From the NCBI RefSeq assembly GCF_000282315.2, contig NZ_AKJN02000003.1:1-64000 (forward strand): DNA of 64,000 bases, read 5' to 3'. The position numbers and the translations under genes are program-made. Positions 28,217-36,944 of the stretch are shown here, in pieces (positions within the stretch are counted from its first letter, which is position 1; every line of letters starts with the position of its first letter). This DNA comes from Pseudomonas sp. GM41(2012) (GTDB lineage: Bacteria; Pseudomonadota; Gammaproteobacteria; Pseudomonadales; Pseudomonadaceae). The notes beneath the pieces were generated by a model that ran no database searches, was not told where the DNA came from, and was given only the letters and a program-made list of their open reading frames with translations.

Positions 28217-29494
28217 TCACAGCTCGGAGAAGCACTCTTCGATGATTGCCAGACCTTTGTCCAGTTGCTCGTCCGGCGAAGTCAGCGGTACCAGGACGCG
28301 CAGAACGTTGCCGTAAGTGCCGCAGGACAGCAGGATCAGACCCTTGTCACGAGCCTTGGCCACAACAGCGGCTACCGCTGGAGCGTTCGGCTTGTGGCTG
28401 TCGCCATCAACGAACAGCTCGACCGCGATCATCGCGCCCAGGGCACGGACTTCGCCGATCACCGGGTACTTGGCCTGAATGGCTTTCAGGCCAGTGACCA
28501 GACGCTCGCCGACAGCTTTGCAGCGGTCCAGCAGGTGCTCTTCTTCGAACACTTCCATCACGGCCAGGGCCGCGGCGCAAGCAATCGGGCTACCGGCGTA
28601 AGTGCCGCCCAGGCCGCCTGGAGCAATGGCGTCCATGTATTCAGCCTTGCCGCAAACACCGGCCAACGGGAAGCCGCCAGCGATGGATTTGGCGAAGGTG
28701 GTCAGGTCGGCAGCAACGCCCATCTGTTCCATGGCGAAGAAAGTGCCGGTACGACCAGCGCCGGTTTGTACTTCGTCAGCGATCAGCAGGATGCCGTGCT
28801 GGTCGCACAGCGCGCGCAGACGCTTCATGAACTCTTTAGGTGCGACGTAGAAACCGCCTTCGCCCTGAACCGGCTCGATGATGATTGCAGCGATGTCACG
28901 CGGCTCGGCGTCGTTCTTGAAAATGCGTTCGATGCTGGCGATCGAATCGTCGATGCTCACACCGTGCAGTTCGTTCGGGTACAGCGCGCGGAAGATGCCG
29001 CCTGGCATCAGGCCCATGCCGGCCGAGTAAGGCACGACCTTACCGGTCAGGCCCAGGGTCATCATGGTGCGGCCGTGGTAAGCGCCGGTGAACGCGATCA
29101 CGCCGGCACGGCCAGTGGCGGCACGTGCGATCTTGATGGAGTTTTCCACGGCTTCGGAGCCGGTGGTCACCAGCAGGGTTTTCTTGTCGAAATCACCCGG
29201 CACCTTGGCGTTGATTTTTTCGCACACTTCTACGTACGGTTCGTAAGCCAGTACCTGGAAGCACGTGTGGGTCAGCTTGTTCAGCTGTTCGGTCACGGCG
29301 GCGATGATTTTCGGGTGCACGTGGCCGGTGTTCAGCACGGCGATACCGCCGGCGAAGTCGATGAACTCGCGACCTTCAACGTCGGTCACGGTGGCGTTCT
29401 TCGCGGACTCGGCGAAGATCGGGTGAATCTGGCCAACACCGCGTGGTACAGCGGCTTCGCGGCGTTTCATCAGGGATGCGTTAGTCTTGCTCAT
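28217..29494 (-). CDS. gabT: 4-aminobutyrate aminotransferase GabT
   Basis: This PLP enzyme transfers the amino group of GABA to 2-oxoglutarate, giving succinate semialdehyde. The 425-residue length fits the family. The PLP lysine lies in 'TFAKSIAGGFPLAG' near residue 268, and 'LLIADEVQTGAGRTG' is the family signature before it. The start at 29494 ('MSKTNASLMKRR') has 'GAGGAC' just upstream; a GTG 15 bp earlier is less likely. It works with gabD, 197 bp upstream on the same strand. Confidence 0.95.
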   Translation of the reverse strand: MSKTNASLMKRREAAVPRGVGQIHPIFAESAKNATVTDVEGREFIDFAGGIAVLNTGHVHPKIIAAVTEQLNKLTHTCFQVLAYEPYVEVCEKINAKVPGDFDKKTLLVTTGSEAVENSIKIARAATGRAGVIAFTGAYHGRTMMTLGLTGKVVPYSAGMGLMPGGIFRALYPNELHGVSIDDSIASIERIFKNDAEPRDIAAIIIEPVQGEGGFYVAPKEFMKRLRALCDQHGILLIADEVQTGAGRTGTFFAMEQMGVAADLTTFAKSIAGGFPLAGVCGKAEYMDAIAPGGLGGTYAGSPIACAAALAVMEVFEEEHLLDRCKAVGERLVTGLKAIQAKYPVIGEVRALGAMIAVELFVDGDSHKPNAPAVAAVVAKARDKGLILLSCGTYGNVLRVLVPLTSPDEQLDKGLAIIEECFSEL

Positions 29495-29691
29495 AAAGTC
29501 CTCATTCACCGCTCATCGGGCGGCGTGGTTCAAGGAAAATGCGGCGGGGAGGCAACTACGGCAGCATGCGATGATCGACTGCCACAGCTTTCCCGACCAC
29601 AGAGAAAATTCCGTTTGAAGCACGCAAAGGGACAGCGCTCTCGTGCCCTTTGCGTTTGAAGCAATGCCTTGCCGGGTTTATCCCTTCGAGC

Positions 29692-31134
29692 TTAGATGCC
29701 CAGGCAGAGGTATTTGATTTCCAGGTAATCTTCGATGCCGTATTTGGAGCCTTCACGGCCCAGGCCCGACGCCTTGATGCCGCCGAACGGCGCGACTTCG
29801 TTGGAGATCAACCCGGTGTTGACGCCGACCATGCCGTATTCCAGGGCTTCAGCCACACGGAACACACGACCCAGGTCGCGAGCATAGAAGTACGAAGCCA
29901 GACCGAACTCGGTGTCGTTGGACATCGCGATCACTTCGGCTTCGTCTTTGAAGCGGAACAGTGGAGCCAATGGACCGAAGGTTTCTTCCTTGGCCACGGC
30001 AGCGTTTTTCGGCACGTTGGTCAGGATGGTCGGCTCGAAGAAGTTGCCTTCCATGACCTTGCCGCCCGCCAGGACGGTTGCGCCTTTGCTGATCGCGTCA
30101 GCAATGTGCTCTTGAACCTTGGCCACAGCTTTTTCGTCGATCAGCGGGCCAGTGGTGGTGCCTTCTTCCAGACCGTTACCGATCTTGAGTTTGGCCACGG
30201 CCACTTTCAGCTTCTCGGCGAACGCGTCGTAGACCGAATCCTGAATGTACAGACGGTTGGCGCAGACGCAGGTCTGGCCGTTGTTGCGGTACTTGGAAAT
30301 GATCGCGCCTTCGACGGCCTTATCCAGGTCCGCGTCGTCGAACACGATGAACGGCGCGTTGCCGCCCAATTCCAGGGACACTTTCTTGATGTCCTTGGCG
30401 CATTCAGCCATCAGCTGACGACCGATTTCGGTCGAGCCGGTGAAGGACAGTTTGCGCACGATCGGGTTGCTGGTCAGCTCGCTGCCGATGTCGCCGGCAC
30501 TGCCGGACACAACGCTGAACACACCGGCAGGAATGCCGGCACGCTGGGCCAGTTCAGCCAGAGCGAATGCGGAAAACGGAGTTTGCGAAGCTGGCTTGAG
30601 CACCATGGTGCAACCGGCGGCCAGGGCCGGGCCAGCCTTACGGGTGATCATCGCGGCCGGGAAGTTCCACGGGGTGATTGCAGCGGTCACGCCGATTGGC
30701 TGCTTGATCACGATCAGGCGCTTGTCTGGCTGGTGACCCGGAATCACGTCACCGTAGACGCGCTTGGCTTCTTCGGCGAACCACTCGATAAAGGAAGCGG
30801 CGTAAACGATCTCGCCCTTGGCTTCGGCCAATGGCTTGCCTTGTTCGAGGGTCATCAGGCGAGCCAGGTCGTCCTGGTTCTCGATGATCAGTTCGAACCA
30901 GCGACGCAGCTTGTTCGCACGGTCCTTGGCGGTCAGTGCACGCCAGGCCGGCAGCGCTTTGTCAGCGGCTTCGATTGCACGGCGGGTTTCGGCAGCGCCC
31001 ATTTTTGGCACGGTGCCCAGAATTTCGCCCGTTGCCGGGTTGTTGACCTTGATCGTCTGACCATTGTCCGCATCAACCCAAGCGCCATCGATGAAGGCTT
31101 GCTGGCGGAACAACTGGGTGTCTTTAAGCTGCAT
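29692..31134 (-). CDS. gabD: Succinate-semialdehyde dehydrogenase (NADP+) GabD
   Basis: This enzyme oxidises succinate semialdehyde to succinate. It has 480 residues. Catalytic Cys lies in 'NNGQTCVCANR' (near residue 287), the general-base Glu in 'SLELGGNAPF' (near 253), and the NADP fold in 'TGSTEIGR'. The start at 31134 ('MQLKDTQLFRQQ') matches the family; the frame extends 7 codons further without support. It is the first gene of the gabDT pair. Confidence 0.95.
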   Translation of the reverse strand: MQLKDTQLFRQQAFIDGAWVDADNGQTIKVNNPATGEILGTVPKMGAAETRRAIEAADKALPAWRALTAKDRANKLRRWFELIIENQDDLARLMTLEQGKPLAEAKGEIVYAASFIEWFAEEAKRVYGDVIPGHQPDKRLIVIKQPIGVTAAITPWNFPAAMITRKAGPALAAGCTMVLKPASQTPFSAFALAELAQRAGIPAGVFSVVSGSAGDIGSELTSNPIVRKLSFTGSTEIGRQLMAECAKDIKKVSLELGGNAPFIVFDDADLDKAVEGAIISKYRNNGQTCVCANRLYIQDSVYDAFAEKLKVAVAKLKIGNGLEEGTTTGPLIDEKAVAKVQEHIADAISKGATVLAGGKVMEGNFFEPTILTNVPKNAAVAKEETFGPLAPLFRFKDEAEVIAMSNDTEFGLASYFYARDLGRVFRVAEALEYGMVGVNTGLISNEVAPFGGIKASGLGREGSKYGIEDYLEIKYLCLGI

Positions 31135-31484
31135 GTCGGCTTTCCTTAACAGCACCGCGGCAAGCGCGGAGCGAATTATGATTGTAGAAAGGCGCCTTAT
31201 AGGCTGCCGTCAGGGAAATCATTCACCGGGCTGAAGCACATAAATAGCGCACTGATTGAAACTCGTGCGGTTCAGCACCCAGACAAGAGCGTTTGAAATC
31301 TCAAACGAATCCTAGGATCAAAGGGGGTAAAGGACAATAGCCTGTTCGAAAAAAAGAACGAAAACGCCGCATTTGCCTAATTTTTCTGATCAACGTAGCA
31401 ACCGCAGGTTACGCTTTGGAAAAACGCAGGCGATTCAGCAGCATGGACGCCCGCAGTGCATATGAGTATCATGGCGCCCGCATT
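31135..31484. other. Promoter region between gabD and tRNA-Arg
   Basis: This 350-bp gap holds the gabD promoter on the minus strand and the tRNA promoter on the plus strand. No gene or repeat was seen, and I could not assign exact -35/-10 boxes. Confidence 0.4.
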
Positions 31485-31561
31485 GCACCAGTAGCTCAGC
31501 TGGATAGAGTACTGCCCTCCGAAGGCAGTGGTCGTGGGTTCGAATCCCGCCTGGTGCACCA
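31485..31561 (+). tRNA. tRNA-Arg (anticodon CCG)
   Basis: This 77-nt cloverleaf has acceptor stem GCACCAG / CTGGTGC with encoded CCA, D arm 'agctcagctggatagagt', anticodon stem CTGCC / GGCAG with loop CTCCGAA (anticodon CCG, codon CGG) and T arm 'gtgggttcgaatcccgc'. The 3' half from the anticodon loop onward is the attachment site of the island; the element restores an intact tRNA at this end. The original terminator of the tRNA now lies 16 kb away, past attR. Confidence 0.96.
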
Positions 31562-31562
31562 T
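31517..31562 (+). repeat. attL: tRNA-side copy of 46-bp direct repeat
   Basis: The sequence from the anticodon loop to one base past the CCA of tRNA-Arg is identical at all 46 positions to 47663-47708. Flanking bases differ on both sides, which fixes the limits. Confidence 0.95.
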
Positions 31563-31632
31563 CTTCCTTCCCTTGTATTACAAGGGGATAGCGCTCCTGA
31601 CAGAAACCTGTCCTAGTCCTGAAAGTCGTTTT

Positions 31633-31652
31633 TGCCACAAATTTGCCACACT
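31633..31652 (+). repeat. Putative integrase arm site, left end
   Basis: The 20-bp 'tgccacaaatttgccacact' contains two spaced TTGCCACA-type units and is repeated exactly at 47537-47556, just inside attR and in the same orientation. Paired direct repeats inside both ends are what arm-type binding sites of tyrosine integrases look like. The left copy lies in the leader of the integrase gene. Confidence 0.6.
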
Positions 31653-31675
31653 TGAACGTGGCGGGAATGGTCGAA

Positions 31676-32749
31676 ATGGCAACAATCAGGAATCGCGGCG
31701 AGTATCAGTGGGAAGCGCAAATCCGCCGCAAGGGCTATCCAGCCCAACGCAAAACCTTCGAAACCAAAGCCGATGCCCAAGCCTGGGCACGCATGATCGA
31801 AAGCGAAATCGACCGGGGCATTTTTGTCTCTCGCGTCGAGGCTGAACGCACCGCCTTTCATCAACTCATTGATCGCTACATCTCAGAGATCGCTCCGAAG
31901 CACAAAGGCGCGTATTCGGAAATCAAACGTCTGGAAGCGCTCAAGCGTCATCCGCTGGCTACGCGCATCGTTGCCACCCTCACCTCCTCCGACTTTGCCC
32001 GCTACCGTGACGAGCGCCTGAAGATCCGCAAGGGCAATACGGTCAAGCGTGAGCTGGCATTGTTTCAATGCGTGATTGAGGTCGCACGCCGCGAATGGGG
32101 AATCCATCTTGCCGAGAATCCGGTGCGGATGGTCAGCCGCCCTAGCTATAACGACGAACGCTCGCGACGCCTGGACCCAATTGAAGAACAATACATCCTT
32201 AACGCCTTGGAGCTTCGGGAGCGCCGTGCCGATGGAACCTATGCGGACGCCTCGCACAACCCTTGGATACGGTCCATTGTGCAACTGGCAATTGAAACCG
32301 CCATGCGCCGTGGCGAGCTATTCGAGTTGCGCTGGAAGCATGTGAATCTGGATCGCAAAACCGCTCATCTTCCAGCGACCAAGAACGGGCTACCAAGAAC
32401 CGTCCCTCTCTCCCCGCGAGCTATTCAGCTGCTCAAGGACTTGCCACGCTCACTTTGCGGCCGAGTCTTCCCCACCACCGCAGACGCTCTCAAGAAGGCC
32501 TTCACACGCGGTTTGGAGCGAGCAAGGACGAAATACTTAGGAGATTGCGAACGCGCTCTGGTAACGCCCCAGGAAGACTTTCTGCTCGATCTGCGCTTCC
32601 ACGACCTACGCCATGAGGCCACCTGCCGACTGGCCACCAAACTTCCCAATCTGATTGAGCTGGCCAGCGTTACGGGACACCGCGAGGTGAACATGCTGAA
32701 GCGTTACTACAACATCACCGCAGAAGAACTCGCGGCGAAGCTAGCTTGA
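31676..32749 (+). CDS. Tyrosine site-specific integrase of the island
   Basis: This 357-residue phage-type recombinase excises or integrates the island at tRNA-Arg. An N-terminal SAM-like core-binding region covers about residues 55-150. The catalytic residues are visible: Arg in 'ETAMRRGEL' (near 207), Lys in 'ATKNG', 'HDLRHEA' (near 308), His in 'TGHREVN' and the nucleophile Tyr in 'LKRYYN' (near 344). The start at 31676 ('MATIRNRG') is typical of such integrases; TTG 31643 and ATG 31667 are alternatives. Its place next to attL is classical. Confidence 0.93.
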   Translation: MATIRNRGEYQWEAQIRRKGYPAQRKTFETKADAQAWARMIESEIDRGIFVSRVEAERTAFHQLIDRYISEIAPKHKGAYSEIKRLEALKRHPLATRIVATLTSSDFARYRDERLKIRKGNTVKRELALFQCVIEVARREWGIHLAENPVRMVSRPSYNDERSRRLDPIEEQYILNALELRERRADGTYADASHNPWIRSIVQLAIETAMRRGELFELRWKHVNLDRKTAHLPATKNGLPRTVPLSPRAIQLLKDLPRSLCGRVFPTTADALKKAFTRGLERARTKYLGDCERALVTPQEDFLLDLRFHDLRHEATCRLATKLPNLIELASVTGHREVNMLKRYYNITAEELAAKLA

Positions 32750-32752
32750 TGG

Positions 32753-33337
32753 TCAGTCGATAATCTCAAGCCCCAGGGAGCGAGCCAGCTCTCTGGTCTC
32801 TGAATCCGTTCGCACACGGTTTAGCGCCGTCTCCTCGCGTTCCCGCTGCTTGAGCAGATAAACCTCGTTGAAACACTCGATAACCTGCTCACGGGTTAAG
32901 TCCGAGATCGATACCCGGCGCTTGAGGGTGTTCAGAATATTGCGCGCACTGAGCTGAGCCGCCTCCCGCAGATACGTCCTCAACAGCAAGTCGCGAAAAA
33001 CCCAATCGCTGACCCACGCCTTCGATAAAGCCCAAAACAACAGCCGCTGGTAGGTATCCCAAGCCATGCGCGTTTGGCCACTCAGATACCGCCGCAGAAT
33101 CCGCCCATCTGCGTCCTTGAAACCGTAAACCCCGAGGTCCGTAAGCAATCGCTCAAGCGCGACCTTCGACATACCAGACTTCTGCAATATCCCGGAGAAC
33201 AGGTACTCCACCAGATCCACCGGAACACGGACAACAAAGTTTTTCCGACCGGTTTCCTGGTGATTTTCTATCTCACGGAAAACGAGCTGAAAGACTTCTT
33301 CGGGATTGATATCGGATTCAAAGGATGATGGCTGCAT
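32753..33337 (-). CDS. Island protein of unknown function, 194 residues
   Basis: I do not recognise a family. The product is soluble and rich in charged helices, with many Arg/Glu/Leu residues. The 'GRILRRYLSGQTRMAWDTYQRLLFWALSK' stretch (split here into a basic and an aromatic part) looks helical and could bind nucleic acid. It is convergent with the integrase (3 bp between stop codons) and divergent from the excisionase-like gene, so a regulator of the integration module is possible but unproven. Confidence 0.65.
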   Translation of the reverse strand: MQPSSFESDINPEEVFQLVFREIENHQETGRKNFVVRVPVDLVEYLFSGILQKSGMSKVALERLLTDLGVYGFKDADGRILRRYLSGQTRMAWDTYQRLLFWALSKAWVSDWVFRDLLLRTYLREAAQLSARNILNTLKRRVSISDLTREQVIECFNEVYLLKQREREETALNRVRTDSETRELARSLGLEIID

Positions 33338-33446
33338 GTACCCATTCTTTGGCTAACAGCCGCATCTGTCAAAAAGGTGTCCTAGTTGATCGGTCCTCGA
33401 TTGGCGAAAGCTGCACGTACTCCATAGCAACCGAGCGACATTAGCG

Positions 33447-33752
33447 ATGAGCGTCGATTACGAAACCATTCAAAAAATCCAGAAGCTTTCAGATGACGTG
33501 CTGATAGGCGTAGCCGAGGTCGCGGCGCTAACAGGATTCAGCGTGTTAACCGTGCGTCAGCGCAAACTGCCGGGGCTTGATCCCCTTCCAGGACTATCGC
33601 GGCTACGCTGGCGTCTCGGCGATCTTCGCCAGTGGATGCGCCATGGTCCCGAATGCACTTCGGCTTCGCCAGTCAAGCCAGTGTTAAAAACCACGCTAGA
33701 AAATCGAGTTGGCCGCCCCACAAAAAAAGAGCAAGTAGAGGCTAGAAAATGA
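33447..33752 (+). CDS. Excisionase/AlpA-like winged-helix DNA-binding protein
   Basis: This 101-residue protein has a MerR/AlpA-type helix-turn-helix, 'GVAEVAALTGFSVLTVRQRK' (residues about 21-40), followed by a basic wing 'RLRWRLGDLRQWMRH'. The tail is basic ('VGRPTKKEQVEARK'). Small proteins of this type beside integrases act as recombination directionality factors or activators. It lies 35 bp before the replication initiator gene, probably in one transcript. Confidence 0.65.
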   Translation: MSVDYETIQKIQKLSDDVLIGVAEVAALTGFSVLTVRQRKLPGLDPLPGLSRLRWRLGDLRQWMRHGPECTSASPVKPVLKTTLENRVGRPTKKEQVEARK

Positions 33753-33787
33753 GCACTCGCACACCTGCCTCCATTCAAAATTAAGCA

Positions 33788-34777
33788 GTGGTCACTTCGT
33801 TTATAAACGAGCCGCTAATGCCGCCAGAGCTCCATACGAATGACATCACGACTTCAGGGGGCAGGCGTCTTGCACAGCTAGCCAAACTTGAAGCTCGAGC
33901 AAGAGCGGCTAACAAGGCGCAGCTCAAGCCAAAGCCTGCGATTACAACCCCAACGCTGAAAACATGGCCGGATGAGGTTCGCGGCGTACCGAATGCGTTC
34001 TTGCGGTCGGCGCTTTTCGGAGCAGTAAGGAAGGGCAGTCGGACTGATCAAAAAATGGTGGCGATTAACTCAATCGGGGGCGTGCAAATTTTTTATACAG
34101 GAACGCGTCTCGACCAGATCGACCTTTCCGTATGGCTAAGCGTGTTGCACCTCTCTCGACGGCAAATGCTAGGCCACGAGCTCCGCTACAAGGCTTACGG
34201 CGTGCTTAAACTCATGAAAAAGACCGACACGGGTAAGAATAGGAAGCTGCTGCACGATCGCTTGCTGCGATTGGCAGCGTGCACCGTTGAGGTAGTGCTG
34301 GGTGATACTTCCTACACCGGTAGCCTGATCAAAGACTTCTATAAGGACGAGAATAGCTTGGAATACGTCGTAATCCTTGACGCCAGACTAAACGCACTGT
34401 TCTCCAAATCTGGCTTCAGTTACATCGACTGGAGTATTCGGTCTGCATTGGATGGCCAGCCACTTGCCCAATGGCTTCATGGATTTTATTCGAGCCATGC
34501 AAAAGCTTACGGACTCAAAGTAAGCACACTGCACCAGCTCTGTGGAAGCGAAGCCCGCGAAATCTGGAAATTTACCCAAACGTTATGTCGCGCGTTTGAC
34601 GCTTTGAGCGCTGCCTACAATAAACACGGCAAATCATTCGAGTACGACATTCGAGGCGATTTGGTACACGTCCAAAGACAGGAAAGCCAGACACAGTGCC
34701 GACATCTCTTGAGGGTGGAAAAAACAAAAATGATGCGTGCCGTTCTAGCGGGTAGAGAATACCGTTCTAGCAGGTAA
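33788..34777 (+). CDS. trfA: TrfA-family plasmid replication initiator
   Basis: This 329-residue protein shows the TrfA family core: 'PNAFLRSALFGAVRKG' (near residue 63), 'IFYTGTRLDQIDLSVWLSVL', 'KLLHDRLLRLAACTVEV' and 'YTGSLIKDFYKDE'. TrfA of IncP plasmid RK2 binds iterons and loads the host helicase. The GTG at 33788 is the longest start; ATG 33818 ('MPPELH') is an alternative. Four iteron-like repeats overlap its 3' end. A TrfA gene in a chromosomal island points to a plasmid origin for the element. Whether it still replicates is unknown. Confidence 0.85.
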   Translation: MVTSFINEPLMPPELHTNDITTSGGRRLAQLAKLEARARAANKAQLKPKPAITTPTLKTWPDEVRGVPNAFLRSALFGAVRKGSRTDQKMVAINSIGGVQIFYTGTRLDQIDLSVWLSVLHLSRRQMLGHELRYKAYGVLKLMKKTDTGKNRKLLHDRLLRLAACTVEVVLGDTSYTGSLIKDFYKDENSLEYVVILDARLNALFSKSGFSYIDWSIRSALDGQPLAQWLHGFYSSHAKAYGLKVSTLHQLCGSEAREIWKFTQTLCRAFDALSAAYNKHGKSFEYDIRGDLVHVQRQESQTQCRHLLRVEKTKMMRAVLAGREYRSSR

Positions 34778-34821
34778 CGCTTGCCGTTGCTGCGGGTAGC
34801 GTAGCCCGTTCCAAAAGGTAG
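34740..34821 (+). repeat. Four iteron-like repeats, 22-bp spacing
   Basis: Units start at 34740, 34762, 34784 and 34806, exactly 22 bp apart. They read ccgttctagcgggtag, ccgttctagcaggtaa, ccgttgctgcgggtag and ccgttccaaaaggtag. The shared ends are CCGTT and GGTA(G/A). Spacing of two helical turns is what an initiator bound to one DNA face needs. The first two units lie within the last codons of trfA, and unit 2 contains its TAA stop. Confidence 0.8.
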
Positions 34822-34822
34822 G

Positions 34823-34916
34823 CTATCCACAGTCAATAGTGCCTGTCAGCCTGATTGCACAAAGGCCGCAGCATGTGCCCCTCTAAAAACTAATCTGAAC
34901 CTAATCAGTACTAATC
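34823..34916 (+). other. Candidate replication origin next to iterons
   Basis: A DnaA-box-like site 'ctatccaca' (one mismatch to TTATCCACA) at 34823-34831 follows the last iteron directly. Further on, three 'ctaatc' units at 34890, 34901 and 34911 form a small AT-rich direct-repeat cluster that might be the unwinding region. The gap to the next gene is otherwise empty. Confidence 0.5.
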
Positions 34917-34987
34917 GGATCTCGGACGGAAGTTCAGCCCCTAACGAGCAGTCGAGGGAATGTCCGCAGCCGGCTCAAACGCGGAAG

Positions 34988-35437
34988 ATGAATGCTATGG
35001 CTAACCGGAGTCGTACCACCGTTGAGCGAATAATTCTCCAAGCCCGGATATGGGGGTGGGATATGTCCTGGTCGTTCAGCATGGCCACACCGACCGATAC
35101 CAGGCAAATCGGTCACCATTATTCAGAGCATACTGCGATCAAGCTTTACGGCTCCATCCGATACCCTGAAGCATTCAAATACCCTGCCCTAGAATGCTAC
35201 CTATACGTTGACCCATTACTCCTAAGCGACAAGTCGGTTCCTCGCTGCATCGGTTCCATGCAGGCGACTGGCAAAAAACTCATCGTATATGTCGCCGTTC
35301 ACAATGACCGCTTCAACAGCTTAGTCATCGCTGCAAGTCGACTTGTTGCCCTGGAGATCAATGCGGAGCCGCTGAGATATCGCAAGGCAAAGGTGATGGG
35401 TATCCATCTAAGCACCGAGCTGGAGTCTGATTGGTAA
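34988..35437 (+). CDS. Island protein of unknown function, 149 residues
   Basis: I do not recognise it. The predicted product is soluble, without signal peptide or membrane helix; the middle reads like a mixed alpha/beta fold ('LECYLYVDPLLLSD', 'KKLIVYVAVHNDRF'). The start could also be the ATG at 34997. It is downstream of the origin candidate on the same strand as trfA and stands alone before the convergent mrr gene. Confidence 0.5.
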   Translation: MNAMANRSRTTVERIILQARIWGWDMSWSFSMATPTDTRQIGHHYSEHTAIKLYGSIRYPEAFKYPALECYLYVDPLLLSDKSVPRCIGSMQATGKKLIVYVAVHNDRFNSLVIAASRLVALEINAEPLRYRKAKVMGIHLSTELESDW

Positions 35438-35528
35438 TGGTTTTTTGATCATCGGAGCGCTAGTTTCCAGTGCTCGTTTACTAGCCCTGTCCCCGGTACC
35501 GAGAAACGTATGACGAGGTCCAAAATCC

Positions 35529-36449
35529 TCATTCCTCGTCAAAGTAATCGCTATCCAGTTTCGGCAGTTTGAGAAGCCGGGACGTTACCCCAACCTCGTA
35601 GTCCATCATCAGGTTGACCAGGCGGATGCCATCCACCAGCACCATGCCTTCCACTGAACGGGCAAAGTCGATTCCTTGAGCAGTGAAACCTGACGTAGTA
35701 ATAAATACCCCTCGCTTGGCCTTTTGCCCGGCAAGTGCTCCATAGAAAGCTTGCAGCTCAGGACGACCTACAGTGCCTTGCCAGCGTTTTGCTTGGACAT
35801 ACACTTTTTCCAGCCCGAGCTTATCAAGCGAGATTACGCCGTCAATTCCGCCATCTCCGCTACCACCAACACGCTGCAAATCGTTTCGGCTAGCCCCGTA
35901 GCCAAGGCTATGCAACACGTCGAGCACTATAACTTCGAAGCGGTTGGGGCTGACTTGTAGCAGGTTATCCAGGAGATTTGCTGCTGTTGCATCACGTAGC
36001 TCACGCAGAGCCTGTTCCAACCGATCGTCTGGGCTCACAGTTGCGGATATCGGTGTATGTGCACCCTGCTCTAGCCCATCTAGCGGGACGGCATCTGTGG
36101 GGCTCCTAAGCTTCACGTCCATGAAGCCGATGGCGAGTTGTTCAACCTGATCCGCCGTGAGCGGTGACGGGTGCTGTGTGGAATAAGAAGTGCCAGCTTC
36201 GGTGAGCCTCCAATAGCCTCGTTTGGCGCTGGAGGATAACCCTGCGCGCTTGAGACGGTCGTGAGCCCATCCAGCGCGGTTCTTATAGGTCGCTTGCCCA
36301 CTCGCAATCAGCTCTTGAAGCTGTGGTTCAGATAAATTCAAAGCCTGGGCCGCAGCTTCATGCGCGTCGCGTGCTGTCGCGCCTTCCGGATTCGCCGCCA
36401 GGTAGCGCAAGATCGGCTCAATGAATTTGTCGTATGTAGGAACGGACAT
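35529..36449 (-). CDS. mrr: Mrr-type restriction endonuclease (type IV)
   Basis: This 306-residue enzyme, close to the 304 of E. coli Mrr, cuts DNA carrying foreign methylation. An Mrr_N winged helix covers about residues 1-95 ('YDKFIEPILRYLAANPEGAT'). A C-terminal PD-(D/E)xK nuclease domain has 'GGSGDGGIDGVI' and 'VYVQAKRW' (about residues 210-240), the D...QxK variant of this family. The start at 36449 ('MSVPTYDKF') fits the family; the frame opens 17 codons further upstream. It is a lone gene in the island. Confidence 0.9.
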   Translation of the reverse strand: MSVPTYDKFIEPILRYLAANPEGATARDAHEAAAQALNLSEPQLQELIASGQATYKNRAGWAHDRLKRAGLSSSAKRGYWRLTEAGTSYSTQHPSPLTADQVEQLAIGFMDVKLRSPTDAVPLDGLEQGAHTPISATVSPDDRLEQALRELRDATAANLLDNLLQVSPNRFEVIVLDVLHSLGYGASRNDLQRVGGSGDGGIDGVISLDKLGLEKVYVQAKRWQGTVGRPELQAFYGALAGQKAKRGVFITTSGFTAQGIDFARSVEGMVLVDGIRLVNLMMDYEVGVTSRLLKLPKLDSDYFDEE

Positions 36450-36731
36450 CAGGATTCCCTTCGCAAGGTTGCCAGCGTGGGCAAATGTAGTAAGCCGCAT
36501 GTTATCCGGAGTTTGGAAAATTATATTTTAGGTCTGTGCCTGATAATCATGGAGTGAATCCAAAAGACAGCTGCTGCCTACGACCGCCCATGCAGAGCCT
36601 TGGCAGTAGCAGCCAGCCTGATCACTAATTGATAATGACCTCGCACTTCTCTGTGAAACGTGCGAACTCCGCAATGAAAACGACGACCCGCATGCCGCCA
36701 CTCTCGCAAAAATCTTTCGATATGTGAGGAG

Positions 36732-36944
36732 CTACTTGCTCTTAGCGAACGCTGGCGGGGCAATGCGCTGTCGGCGCTGACTTGGATTGACAGAGTCAAG
36801 CAGAACTTCCCTGATGCGTTGAGCAGACATCTCGAGCTCTTCGGAGGAGGCGTTCTGGATAGCACGAATCAACCGCTCACGATTGGAGCGCTTCAGATCC
36901 ATAATCTCGGCGAAGCTACTTTCGGAGTCACTGGACTGTTCCAT
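36732..36944 (-). CDS. Small hypothetical island protein, 70 residues
   Basis: I do not recognise it. It is highly charged and helical, with Ser/Glu-rich N-terminus ('MEQSSDSESSF') and a basic C-terminus ('QRRQRIAPPAFAKSK'). The start at 36944 has 'TTGGAGATAGTT' directly upstream, a good ribosome site. No operon partner is apparent. The 280 bp between it and mrr contain no gene I can support. Confidence 0.4.
   Translation of the reverse strand: MEQSSDSESSFAEIMDLKRSNRERLIRAIQNASSEELEMSAQRIREVLLDSVNPSQRRQRIAPPAFAKSK

Noticed and set aside
27992..29659. 555-codon plus-strand frame across gabT
   Set aside because: It is antisense to gabT and crosses the terminator at 28155; no domain is visible.
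29650..31149. 499-codon plus-strand frame across gabD
   Set aside because: It is antisense to a complete succinate-semialdehyde dehydrogenase gene and has low-complexity composition.
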